Made by a program: the position numbers and the translations under genes. A stretch of 45,839 bases of DNA. It comes from a virus. The stretch lies in the IMG/VR virus record IMGVR_UViG_3300004369_000034, positions 1-45,839 of that record. One strand, 5' to 3'. Below, in pieces: positions 23,650 to 32,238 of the stretch; position 1 is the stretch's first letter; each line of letters begins with the position of its first letter. The notes under the pieces were generated by a model. That model worked only from the letters and a program-made list of their open reading frames with translations. It ran no database searches and was not told the DNA's origin.

Positions 23650-26261
23650 CAAACAGGTTAGTGATAGTAGATAATTGTTTTACCAAAGACGGTCAGGTCA
23701 TTGAGACTGAAAACGTATTAGATGTGCTACATAACCATTTTAATGGAAATTGGCCACAAACAGCTAGAATATTCCACGATGATATTAACGAAGCTTGCGA
23801 CGTAACACCTAAAGACGCTGCATCTGTTAAATATCTCAGCACACTAAAAGGTGACTTCTACGTCTTAGTCTATCCGGGCGAGCCTATAACTATATTTACA
23901 GCCGTTGCAGCTGTTGCAGCTGTCGCCAGTGTAGCTTACGTGTATTTGACCACACCTAAAATATCAGCACCTGTTGTTGATATACCTAGCGCGGTACTGC
24001 CTAATCGTCGCCAGCAGTCACCTAACAACGAACTGTCTGCACGGGTCAACAGTGAACGCATTAACTCGCGTATACCTGATATCTACGGGAAGGTCAGATC
24101 AACCCCAGACCTTCTTGCGGTACCGTACAAAATATTTGAGGACAACGAGGAGGTAGAATATGCTTACATGTGTGTTGGTAGGGGTGATTATGTTATTGGT
24201 GCGGTATACGACGACAATACGAAAGTCACTGACATAGCTGGGTCGGGTTACGCAGTATACGGTCCATACACCTCCCCTAATTCAGGTTCCCCAACATACA
24301 CAGGCGGCGAAGCTATATCTGAGGTACTGTGGGAATCGGCACGGAGTAATGCTGTCAACGGCCAAGTATTACAGCCACCTAACAACGCATGGATAAAAAG
24401 CGATAATGTAATAAAATATACATACCCTAATACCATCACAGCCGTGAGTCCACCAACCTCTATTAATTTTCTTACTCAATTTGAAGTAGGCGAAGATATT
24501 GAAATAACTATGGAAGATTACACCGATGGGGTTACAGTTAATCTCACAGGTACATACGAAATAGCAGCCATAGCTAGCTCTACTTCCATGACGTTAGTTA
24601 GTCCTGCAAGTGTAAATGCTGATTGGAACGATTTGAATGGTATGACCGGTAATTCGATTGTTGAGACGCATCACTCTACCATAGAAAGTGTACGTGATAA
24701 CTGGGTTGGGCCTTTTGTGGTTGCCACAGGCACAAACCCTAAAATATATAATAATTTTGTAGCGGTTAACGGTCTCTATAAGGATGGTGTGGACGGTATA
24801 ATAGCCGAGAACGTGCAGCTAACAATAGGAGCTACACCTATTGACGACAACGGCGACCCTACAGGTTCTGAGGAAACGTTTACTTTTACGGTCAATGGTT
24901 CATCTGATGTAGCGCGTCCGAGTATTGGTCAAACTAGTAAATCAGCTACATTAGTTGAGGATAGCCGCTATCGGGTAAGGGTGAAACGAACTACGGCTAC
25001 CGACATCAATTTTGAAGGTACAGTTATTGACGAAATACGGTGGCGTGATCTGTACGGTATGACACCTGTTACGTTAACTGATTTTGGTAATGTGACAACG
25101 GTGCATAGTGTTACTCAGGCAACAAATGGAGCGTTGGCTGTTAAAAATAGAAAACTAAATTTGTTTGCTACGCGTAAAATTAATTTGTACAACTCAGCAG
25201 GGAGTATAACAGGATTTTCATCTTCAACGGCAGCTATTCAAATCATGATAAATGTGTGCCTTGACACGTATATCGGCCGACGTGCAACAACAGACATAGA
25301 TTTTAGCTCATTTTTTAATGTAAATTCAGAACTTAATAGGTACTTTGGTACCGAGGATACTCGAACGTTTAATTATACGTTCGACAATGATGGTCTGTCA
25401 TTTGAAGAGTCACTGGCACTAATAGCTAAAGCTATTTTTTGTATTGCCTACAGGCAGGGTAGTTTGATAAAATTACATTTCGAGAAAGCCGTTGACGAGA
25501 GCACTCTTCTGTTTAATCACCGCAACAAAATACCTAAATCAGAGCGTAGGTCTGTTTCTTTCGGTTATCAGGATGATTATGACGGCGTAGAGGTCACTTA
25601 CATAGACCCAAGAGACTTTAGTACGCGCACGTTGTCCGTACCTGAAGATGTAACATTACTCAATCCGCAGAAGATAGAAACATTCGGTGTGGTTCACTAT
25701 CTACAAGCATATGTTACGGCGTGGAGAGCGTGGAACAAGATTAGGTATCAACGTGTGGCTGTCCAGTTTCAGGCTACCAGAGAGGCGGATATCTTAGTAA
25801 TTAACGATAGAATACTCGTTGAAGACAATACGCGGTCAGGAGCACAAGATGGCGAAGTCGTGGCACAAGACGGGAATGTGTTGACGTTATCACAAGATAT
25901 TTCTTTTGACACAGGTGTAGACTATGTTATATATTTACAAAATATAATTGGCTCAGTTGAAGCCATACCTGTACGTCCACACACCGTGGCGAACAAGGTG
26001 GTACTAAACTATGCTAGTGCGTACGGCTTGTCTGTAGATGCCGCAAACTACGCTCGCAGTACTTATACAATTGTGGGCAGCGACGATTCACAAAGTAGGG
26101 CATACCTCGTTGAAGAAAAAACAGTTAATGAAGACCTAACTGTCAATCTAAGCGCGACAAATTACGACAGTAGATACTACACTAATGATACTTACTACAA
26201 GGACAATTTGATTGAAGATTTGGACGAGACATTAGGTGGTTTGATTATTATAGAAATATAG
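23643..26261 (+). CDS. Central tail tip/host specificity protein (gpJ-like)
   Basis: The 872-residue protein is the largest in the window. It carries a hydrophobic segment at about 82-102 (ITIFTAVAAVAAVASVAYVY), then the conserved stretch NSERINSRIPDIYGKVRSTP, both typical of lambda gpJ-like tail tips. Later parts contain fibronectin-like beta regions (VNLTGTYEIAAIASSTSMTL and similar) and a DWEGTVIDEIRW-like patch near the middle. It forms the trimeric tail tip that contacts the receptor. The C-terminal third probably determines host range. Confidence 0.85.
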   Translation: MVANRLVIVDNCFTKDGQVIETENVLDVLHNHFNGNWPQTARIFHDDINEACDVTPKDAASVKYLSTLKGDFYVLVYPGEPITIFTAVAAVAAVASVAYVYLTTPKISAPVVDIPSAVLPNRRQQSPNNELSARVNSERINSRIPDIYGKVRSTPDLLAVPYKIFEDNEEVEYAYMCVGRGDYVIGAVYDDNTKVTDIAGSGYAVYGPYTSPNSGSPTYTGGEAISEVLWESARSNAVNGQVLQPPNNAWIKSDNVIKYTYPNTITAVSPPTSINFLTQFEVGEDIEITMEDYTDGVTVNLTGTYEIAAIASSTSMTLVSPASVNADWNDLNGMTGNSIVETHHSTIESVRDNWVGPFVVATGTNPKIYNNFVAVNGLYKDGVDGIIAENVQLTIGATPIDDNGDPTGSEETFTFTVNGSSDVARPSIGQTSKSATLVEDSRYRVRVKRTTATDINFEGTVIDEIRWRDLYGMTPVTLTDFGNVTTVHSVTQATNGALAVKNRKLNLFATRKINLYNSAGSITGFSSSTAAIQIMINVCLDTYIGRRATTDIDFSSFFNVNSELNRYFGTEDTRTFNYTFDNDGLSFEESLALIAKAIFCIAYRQGSLIKLHFEKAVDESTLLFNHRNKIPKSERRSVSFGYQDDYDGVEVTYIDPRDFSTRTLSVPEDVTLLNPQKIETFGVVHYLQAYVTAWRAWNKIRYQRVAVQFQATREADILVINDRILVEDNTRSGAQDGEVVAQDGNVLTLSQDISFDTGVDYVIYLQNIIGSVEAIPVRPHTVANKVVLNYASAYGLSVDAANYARSTYTIVGSDDSQSRAYLVEEKTVNEDLTVNLSATNYDSRYYTNDTYYKDNLIEDLDETLGGLIIIEI

Positions 26262-26270
26262 GAGCGAGAT

Positions 26271-26795
26271 ATGAGCAGCGAGATATTAACACAGTTACAA
26301 CTCAGTAATGCTGCGTTAGATACAACAACACTTTCGGATGTACTTAATGGGTCTGCTACTCCGGGTACAGTCACCAGTAGGTTGGGTCAGGCGCTTAAAA
26401 CTATAGCTAAATTACAGGCTGATATCGCGGCTGATATCTCGACGGCGGTGACAGCGGGTTTAGTTAAGACTACTCAACCTGTCACTTCAGCCTCAAATAC
26501 CACAACGATTGATCTAACAGCAAACGACGAACGCGTGTTTACTACTACTACAAGCGAGAATACAACATTTGCTTTCACCAATCCGGCTGCGTCGGGTACG
26601 TTGTCTAGATTTGAGTTAGTTTTATCACAAGGAGCCACAGCCTATACTATTGCGTGGCCGGGTAGTGTAGTTTGGCCTTTTGGTGGTGCAGCTCCTGACC
26701 TCAGTTCAATAAATTCAACAAATTGGTTACAGTTCTCTACCTTTGATGCAGGTACTACTTGGTATGGTATGTTAGTTGGTGAGGATTTTGCATAA
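26271..26795 (+). CDS. Tail-tip accessory protein
   Basis: The 174-residue protein has a helical N-terminus (SSEILTQLQLSNAALDTTTL and LGQALKTIAKLQADIAADIS) and a beta-rich C-terminus with RFELVLSQGATAYTIAWPGS and WYGMLVGEDFA. That C-terminal pattern recurs at the ends of phage tail fibres and appendages. By position it attaches to the gpJ-like tip. GGAGCGAGAT precedes the ATG. Its stop overlaps the next start (TAATG). Confidence 0.65.
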   Translation: MSSEILTQLQLSNAALDTTTLSDVLNGSATPGTVTSRLGQALKTIAKLQADIAADISTAVTAGLVKTTQPVTSASNTTTIDLTANDERVFTTTTSENTTFAFTNPAASGTLSRFELVLSQGATAYTIAWPGSVVWPFGGAAPDLSSINSTNWLQFSTFDAGTTWYGMLVGEDFA

Positions 26796-27529
26796 TGTCG
26801 TATTATCCTGCCTTACAAAAATCGGTACCATTCCCAGCTTCTGCGGGTGCCTTATTTAATGGTGTTTCTAGTCAGTGTACGAAGAGTGCCGCTATTCTCA
26901 CAAGTAATGCTACGGGTATCATGAGTTTTTGGATTAAACTTGACGGGACTGTTGAACGTATATTGACGACCGATGTGGCTTCGGGCAGTCAACCAATAAC
27001 ATTACAGGCCGTAACCGAGATAGGTAATCCGATAAGGTTGACCGTAGGTAAAGTAGGTGTCACACGAGCTGCCACCGTAAGCGTATCTCGTACAGATTTC
27101 GTGTCTGGGTGGAATCATGTATTGATGTCATGGGATATTGATACGGAAGTTGCCTCGGCCTATTTAAACGACGTACTGGCTACTAACGAGTCAATGGGTA
27201 ACTTCATCGGCGGCAATGCGGCTGTTCCTAGCGACTGGTACTTTTGTGAGGACGAAGATAATGCGGATAAGAGTAATATCAGCCTATCGCAGTTCTATTA
27301 TACAGAAGGAACATATTTAGACTTGAGCGTGGTAGCCAATAGACGTAAGTTTATTACAGATGCGGTCAAACCTGCGTATCTAGGTCTTGACGGTAGCAAG
27401 CCTACAGGGACTCAGCCCCTGATCTATTTGAATAAGAACGGCGGTAATTTCGGCGATAACACTGGTTCGGGTGGCGATTTCACAGAAGCTAACCTGACTA
27501 CGCCAACAAACACACCAGCTCGTCCTTAA
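26795..27529 (+). CDS. LamG/concanavalin-like lectin protein
   Basis: The 244-residue protein contains LFNGVSSQCTKSAAILTSNA, then MSFWIKLDG, VSGWNHVLMSWDIDTEVASA and YLNDVLA, the classical run of a laminin-G-type jelly roll. Such proteins in phage tail clusters bind sugars and often mediate adsorption. It is the last rightward late gene. Its stop codon TAA interlocks with that of the convergent DNA polymerase gene. Confidence 0.75.
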   Translation: MSYYPALQKSVPFPASAGALFNGVSSQCTKSAAILTSNATGIMSFWIKLDGTVERILTTDVASGSQPITLQAVTEIGNPIRLTVGKVGVTRAATVSVSRTDFVSGWNHVLMSWDIDTEVASAYLNDVLATNESMGNFIGGNAAVPSDWYFCEDEDNADKSNISLSQFYYTEGTYLDLSVVANRRKFITDAVKPAYLGLDGSKPTGTQPLIYLNKNGGNFGDNTGSGGDFTEANLTTPTNTPARP

Positions 27530-29550
27530 TCCGCTTTACCCCAATTTGGTCCTCTATCTGAATCAACTATTAAAGGTACGCGTGTTGGTATAGCTGTCTC
27601 CAGTATACGACGCATGTGAGCATACCCTTCAGTCTGCTCTGGGGTATCTTCTATTACGCTAAAGTTAAGTTCGTCGTGAACCTGCAACTTGGGGATACCT
27701 ATAACATCGAAGACCCCTTCTTGGTAGCAACGCACCATACCTTTTTTTATTATATCAGCGGCAGAACCTTGCAGTTTCCTGTTGATTCCTTTATGCGTGT
27801 GGGCACGTTGAATAGCTACTCCATACCTATTAAGTGCTGCTTGGTATTTTAAAGGAACAGCTCTATTTTCGTAATCGATGTCCACTGGTTCCCAGTAATC
27901 GAAACGACTCTTACGCCCTGTTATCGTTCTAATAAAACCGTGTTGCTGTACTTCCCACGCAGCCTGATCCATTGTAGCTTTTACATAAGGGTTTCCTTTG
28001 TGGTACGCGTCAAATAAAGCATTAACGCCTTGTTTATTTAAATTACCGCTAAAATACTCCATTATTGCTCTGCCCAGTTTTGGTTTACCCATACCATACA
28101 ATAAACCAAAATTAATATTTTTGATCGGCTTACGGTATAATTTGGCAGTATCCTTATTATCAGGCTCCCAACCCATATAAGGACAAACGCCTTGATAAGT
28201 TTTTACGTGGTAGTCAGTGAGCGGATTATCTAAGTACTCTTGCCGAAGGTCTTCAGCTCCCATACCAACAGCGAACTCGGCCAACATTCTATATTCAATT
28301 TGAGAATAATCGTCTTTTTCCCATGCTATATGGCCGGGGTCGGGTATAAAAAGTTGGCGTATCCTATTACCTAATTCAGTACGTACTGGGATATTTTGTA
28401 AATTAGGATTTGATGAAGAGTATCTACCACTTCTTGTACCACCTGAATCACCTCTCAGTGGGTGGAATTGACAGTGCACCCTGCCTTTTACATTAGACTC
28501 AAGTAAATAAGATTTAATAAATGTACCCCTTATCTTATTGTGTTCTCTTATGTTTCTAATTAATTCGCCGACAGGGTGGTCAAGAGAGTTCAAAAATTCT
28601 TTCCTAAACGAAGGATTACCAGCAGCTGTCATAGGATAAGCTATGCCCACATGGTCGAACAATTTTTGTAAGTCTTTAGGGCTTTCTACATTGGCGTGAA
28701 TCCCTGTGACATCGTACAATTTGCGTTCTAACTGTTTTACATCAACAGCCAGTTGACCGTATAATTGCTCGGCCTTACGTAAGTCTATTTGTACGCCTGT
28801 TTGACGCATCTTTGTTAAGAGGGGTATACTGTCACACTCCATACGGTACACGTCGGTGAGGCCCTCGTACTCCAGTATGGGGTACTGTTTGTCTAATACA
28901 CGTAAAGGCAGGTCTGCATCTTGCTGGCCATACGGACCTACTAGGCGCGGCGAGGTCCTGTAGAAATTGCTCTTGATTTCATTTTGACTTGTAGCGTTGT
29001 AGGCAGCAGCAATCCATTCATATAATAAATTAGTATCTTTACCTTCTCCACAGTATTTCTGACCGAGGTACTCTAAGGCAGTTAAGCCTTCCTCTTGTAG
29101 TAGTGCCTCAGCAAACTGGACATCGTGTAATTCGCCCTGTACTTCTATACCCTCTTCAGTGAGCCAGCCAACGTCATACAAAAGGTTAGCCCCCACCTTC
29201 GGTATATAGGGGGTCTCTAAATTTGCTTTAAGCCATTTAAAGCAGCTCTGAGGGTCAAGATTTAATTCTGGCTCTGCTTCATGCCTGACAGGGAAATACC
29301 AACTCCCTTGGTTGCCCCTGCGGTCTCTGGCGGCCACAGAGAAACCAATAATATGACCACAGTCACGAGACCAGCCGGGTCCCTTGTCAAAATCAGGTTC
29401 TTTTGTCTCCGTGTCCACAGCTATTACAGCTGCGTCGGTCAAGTCTGGAAATGAGGTAGGCGGCAGCCAACCAGTCTCAGGTATCGGCGGTGGTACATGT
29501 AGCCCGGCTTTCTTTTTTATTTGACCTAAATTTTCTTCTTCCCAGAACAC
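27526..29550 (-). CDS. Family A DNA polymerase with 3'-5' exonuclease
   Basis: The 674-residue polymerase opens with GTG at 29550 after AAAGGATAA. Exonuclease motifs are intact: D46-x-E48 (AVDTET), N122 and D126 (GANLLYDVG), Y207 and D211 (YGQQD). Polymerase motif A is DYSQIEYR (414-421), motif B runs R473-K477-F481-Y485 (RKPIKNINFGLLYG), and motif C is HDE at 625-627. It would be the replicative polymerase. Phe481 fits the E. coli-like 762 position. It lacks the 5'-3' exonuclease domain of bacterial PolI. It is the last gene of the long leftward operon and overlaps the stop of the lectin gene. Confidence 0.93.
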   Translation of the reverse strand: MFWEEENLGQIKKKAGLHVPPPIPETGWLPPTSFPDLTDAAVIAVDTETKEPDFDKGPGWSRDCGHIIGFSVAARDRRGNQGSWYFPVRHEAEPELNLDPQSCFKWLKANLETPYIPKVGANLLYDVGWLTEEGIEVQGELHDVQFAEALLQEEGLTALEYLGQKYCGEGKDTNLLYEWIAAAYNATSQNEIKSNFYRTSPRLVGPYGQQDADLPLRVLDKQYPILEYEGLTDVYRMECDSIPLLTKMRQTGVQIDLRKAEQLYGQLAVDVKQLERKLYDVTGIHANVESPKDLQKLFDHVGIAYPMTAAGNPSFRKEFLNSLDHPVGELIRNIREHNKIRGTFIKSYLLESNVKGRVHCQFHPLRGDSGGTRSGRYSSSNPNLQNIPVRTELGNRIRQLFIPDPGHIAWEKDDYSQIEYRMLAEFAVGMGAEDLRQEYLDNPLTDYHVKTYQGVCPYMGWEPDNKDTAKLYRKPIKNINFGLLYGMGKPKLGRAIMEYFSGNLNKQGVNALFDAYHKGNPYVKATMDQAAWEVQQHGFIRTITGRKSRFDYWEPVDIDYENRAVPLKYQAALNRYGVAIQRAHTHKGINRKLQGSAADIIKKGMVRCYQEGVFDVIGIPKLQVHDELNFSVIEDTPEQTEGYAHMRRILETAIPTRVPLIVDSDRGPNWGKAD

Positions 29551-29571
29551 GCTAGCTTATCCTTTATTTGG

Positions 29572-29961
29572 TTACTGGTTTTTACTTTGTTTTAAATCCT
29601 CTATAGATTTAATCGTTTTTATTGCCTTTGCGTTGCCTCTTGACTTGCGTGCATTGTCAACAACTTTATACGCTTCCTCAATCTCACCGTCATACGCAGG
29701 GTCACGCTGTACGTGGTTTAAGTAGTTCAAGGCTGACATATAATCTTTTTCAGCTTGTGCAACTTCCTCACGACCCATCTCCTCCCACTCATCTAATAGC
29801 TTGAGGGCTTCCCTCAATTTTGCAGCATGTGTATTATTGGCTTGAGCTTTTAATAATGATTCCCTATCACCTTTATTTTTATGGTATTCACAATAACCTT
29901 CAAACACGCCGATTATGCATTCTAAATTATTTCGTATACGGTTTAGTTTTTCCTTAGTCAT
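29572..29961 (-). CDS. Hypothetical coiled-coil protein
   Basis: The 129-residue protein is almost wholly helical and charged (LREALKLLDEWEEMGREEVA and IEEAYKVVDNARKSRGNAKA). No family is recognised and no metal or nucleotide motif is visible. The start follows the upstream stop directly (TAAATG), so they are probably coupled. It sits in the replication operon just before PolA and may bind one of its proteins. Confidence 0.7.
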   Translation of the reverse strand: MTKEKLNRIRNNLECIIGVFEGYCEYHKNKGDRESLLKAQANNTHAAKLREALKLLDEWEEMGREEVAQAEKDYMSALNYLNHVQRDPAYDGEIEEAYKVVDNARKSRGNAKAIKTIKSIEDLKQSKNQ

Positions 29962-30396
29962 TTAGTCCTCGCATAAATCTTTAAAAGAAGCGTTCCACAT
30001 TTTCCCGCCTGTGTAACCAATTTCTTTGCAAAACTCTGCCATCGCTTCTAATTTTGTATCACCAAAGCCGACCGGACATCCCATCATATTTGTAAAGTTA
30101 ATATGGTGACAGCACCACGCATTATCGTCTAACTCTAAAACTAAATTGAGCCTATTAGCATAGATGTCAGCATCATTATCGTCACACTTCCATTTTTTCG
30201 CTAGTTCTAGTATTCTTGATTTTTTCGCACCCAAAGATAAGGCTTCAACTAAAATACTCCAAGCTGATTCCCTATCTGTTTTGTCGAAGAACCACATTGA
30301 TTTAGCAAGGTCACTTTCCCGTATATCGGCAGCATTGCCTGTACCATGTTTATAAATTAAGTCGTTGTTCTTATGTAAATAATATATTCCGTCCAT
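29962..30396 (-). CDS. Hypothetical phage replication-region protein
   Basis: The 144-residue protein combines a basic/aromatic N-terminus (MDGIYYLHKNNDLIYKHGTG) with a C-terminal segment (NMMGCPVGFGDTKLEAMAEF and CKEIGYTGG) typical of small proteins of unknown function in phage early operons. Several cysteines (CCHH near the centre) hint at metal binding but form no standard finger. AAGGAGTAGGGAT precedes the start. Confidence 0.65.
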   Translation of the reverse strand: MDGIYYLHKNNDLIYKHGTGNAADIRESDLAKSMWFFDKTDRESAWSILVEALSLGAKKSRILELAKKWKCDDNDADIYANRLNLVLELDDNAWCCHHINFTNMMGCPVGFGDTKLEAMAEFCKEIGYTGGKMWNASFKDLCED

Positions 30397-30400
30397 ATCC

Positions 30401-30568
30401 CTACTCCTTGTCTTCTTTACTGTTAACTAATACCAATTTATTATCCGATAGTTTGTACGTGACGGAGGTAACACGTCTTTCTTTAGGGGGGTATAGTATA
30501 TCGTCAAAATATACGTCTAAATTAGGGTCTTCGTGTTTCAGTAGTTCTATTAATGTTCTAACTTTCAT
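30401..30568 (-). CDS. Small 55-residue early protein
   Basis: A start at 30568 after AAGGATAAGTAAT opens a frame of 55 residues (MKVRTLIELLKHEDPNLDVY onward), ending in TAG at 30401. Its end carries the ribosome site of the next gene. The opening resembles the 'V-x-x-L-I-x-x-L-x-x-x-D-P-x-x-x-V' pattern of small phage proteins. It is too short for standard gene callers but has everything a gene needs. Confidence 0.65.
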   Translation of the reverse strand: MKVRTLIELLKHEDPNLDVYFDDILYPPKERRVTSVTYKLSDNKLVLVNSKEDKE

Positions 30569-30569
30569 A

Positions 30570-31031
30570 TTACTTATCCTTAAATCTGCTGTCGTTTAAA
30601 ACTTGGTTATGTGTTAATACACCTAGACTGCTCAAAGAGTCAAAAGGTGGTTTTGTCATATTACTTGATAAGTTGTCTAAGTAATAATAACGACTGTTAT
30701 AACGTACACGTAGGTACATATGCCATTGTTTAACTAAGACCCCGTTCACGTAATATGTGTAGATGCCTACAGTGTAGGCTAAGTTTTCTTCAGGTAAACC
30801 TTCTTTAATGAGTTTGTATGCTTTGTAAATAGCAATGTCCTCGCAGTCACCGCTGCCACGGGTAATTGTCATATGGGGAGATTGCCACGTATCCACGGTA
30901 TCAGGGACGTACTGTATCGTATTGTTGACAAGATTATTTATGAAGAATATTTTTTGTTCATTAAAATGACCTGCACCAGCCGTATTAGCGTTGAGCAGTA
31001 GTATTACGAATAGACACATGCGAGCTAACAT
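30570..31031 (-). CDS. Exported BTLCP cysteine protease (LapG-like)
   Basis: The 153-residue protein starts with a signal peptide (MLARMCLFVILLLNANTAGA) with likely cleavage near residue 20. The rest matches the bacterial transglutaminase-like cysteine proteinase family (Peptidase C93): Cys63 in GSGDCEDIAIYK, His104 in KQWHMYLRV, Asp119 in YYYLDNLSS. This triad order and spacing are those of LapG, the periplasmic protease that cleaves the biofilm adhesin LapA. A phage copy could act on host surface adhesins or envelope proteins. It is odd within a replication operon. Family call strong, target unknown. Confidence 0.8.
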   Translation of the reverse strand: MLARMCLFVILLLNANTAGAGHFNEQKIFFINNLVNNTIQYVPDTVDTWQSPHMTITRGSGDCEDIAIYKAYKLIKEGLPEENLAYTVGIYTYYVNGVLVKQWHMYLRVRYNSRYYYLDNLSSNMTKPPFDSLSSLGVLTHNQVLNDSRFKDK

Positions 31032-31032
31032 T

Positions 31033-32013
31033 TCATTTATCCTTTATTTGAGATACGACGCCTCTAACATTGTCGCCTTGGAAGTACGTTATACCATCTA
31101 TACCACCGAAGTCAAATGCTTTTCCTAGTGTTAGTGCAAATTGTATTTGTTTTATATTAAACAGTACTTCGTCGGTGAGTCCTTCTACTTCATACGAAGC
31201 ACCTATGTTATCTTCGTCGTGGGTGCACACCAAACCTGCTTTAAATCTTACACGACCATCGTCTACGAAGTCAGCTACGACATCTACAGCCTCTTTTAGA
31301 TTAGGTGGTATTTCTTTGCTATTAAACGGTTTGTTCAATATACTGTCACAATCAGGCCACTTTTCATTATACAGTTGTGTCTTTAACCAGCTATTGTCGT
31401 CAAAATGTAGGGTTAGACTTGTTTCACTATAACCAAAGGCAACGATGTCTTTATCTATTTTAGCTAAAGCATTAATAAAGAGCTTAGGTACTAGTAGATT
31501 AGGCGGCATATCAAGACCGTGCCAGTACTCCACTATGATGTGGCCTGTTGTGGCTAACACAGAACCGCTGCGTATGCAAGCGGAGGCTGTAACAACCCGT
31601 TGACTACCTTCAAGTATTATAGGTGAAACCACTAACAAAGCATCTTTTAGTCTGTTGTCCAACGGGGCTATCGGCGGGTCGGGCTGCATGTTGACAAGGC
31701 TCGCGTCCTCTGAGCAAGGTATTAATGCCCGAAACTTACCCGATTTGACAGATATACGCCCACTGTCTAACTGTGTGACAGACAGCGGTCCCTTACACTT
31801 GGACAGAGCAGCTTTCATTTTACCTGAGTGTGGGCAAGCTACAATATTCTCGTCTATGACCTGTCCGGCAGCTAATACACCATCGTAGGCTATAGCTGTT
31901 TGATTATATAATCGGGTGTGCGTCTGGTAAGGTGCTCCCTTGTCTCTTTGTGCCAATGATACAAAGTTCAGTGCTTTAAGTATATCGGGTATTTCTTTCT
32001 TGGTTTTAGCCAT
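31033..32013 (-). CDS. Sliding-clamp-like (DnaN-like) protein
   Basis: The 326-residue protein begins after AGGAGGTAACT. Its pattern fits repeated clamp-type beta-alpha-beta units: CPHSGKMKAALSKCKGPLSV then SGRISVKSGKFRALIPC early, and similar strands later (NLKEAVDVVADFVDDGRVRF). It lies in the same operon as PolA. I infer a processivity clamp or clamp-like protein. Sequence similarity to bacterial beta clamps is weak by eye, so a structure prediction would be needed to confirm. Confidence 0.6.
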   Translation of the reverse strand: MAKTKKEIPDILKALNFVSLAQRDKGAPYQTHTRLYNQTAIAYDGVLAAGQVIDENIVACPHSGKMKAALSKCKGPLSVTQLDSGRISVKSGKFRALIPCSEDASLVNMQPDPPIAPLDNRLKDALLVVSPIILEGSQRVVTASACIRSGSVLATTGHIIVEYWHGLDMPPNLLVPKLFINALAKIDKDIVAFGYSETSLTLHFDDNSWLKTQLYNEKWPDCDSILNKPFNSKEIPPNLKEAVDVVADFVDDGRVRFKAGLVCTHDEDNIGASYEVEGLTDEVLFNIKQIQFALTLGKAFDFGGIDGITYFQGDNVRGVVSQIKDK

Positions 32014-32022
32014 AGTTACCTC

Positions 32023-32238
32023 CTAAAATGGGATTCCATCGTCTTCTTGGTACGAGTCACAACCACTAACAATAATAGATGCGGGTGGCCTTGCTTTGTA
32101 CAAAATGCAGTTTTCTGTTCGTTCGTCGAAATGGCCACAATTTGTACAATTCTGTGTCTGCTCGTTTAATGCGTCACGCATACCTATAACAAAATCGCTT
32201 ATAATCTTATTAATCATTTCTTCTCTAATTGAAGACAT
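32023..32238 (-). CDS. Small Cys4 protein with SSB-like C-terminal tip
   Basis: The 71-residue protein has a helical N-terminus and a probable zinc module: C31-x2-C34, C44 and C60 (NCTNCGHFDERTENC and VSGCDSYQE). The same module pattern closes the Cas4-like nuclease encoded nearby. Its last residues (EDDGIPF) resemble the DDDIPF tip of bacterial SSB, a known docking tail for partner proteins. GGAGG precedes the start, which overlaps the helicase gene by 14 bases. Function unknown; I infer a replisome or recombination adaptor. Confidence 0.65.
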   Translation of the reverse strand: MSSIREEMINKIISDFVIGMRDALNEQTQNCTNCGHFDERTENCILYKARPPASIIVSGCDSYQEDDGIPF

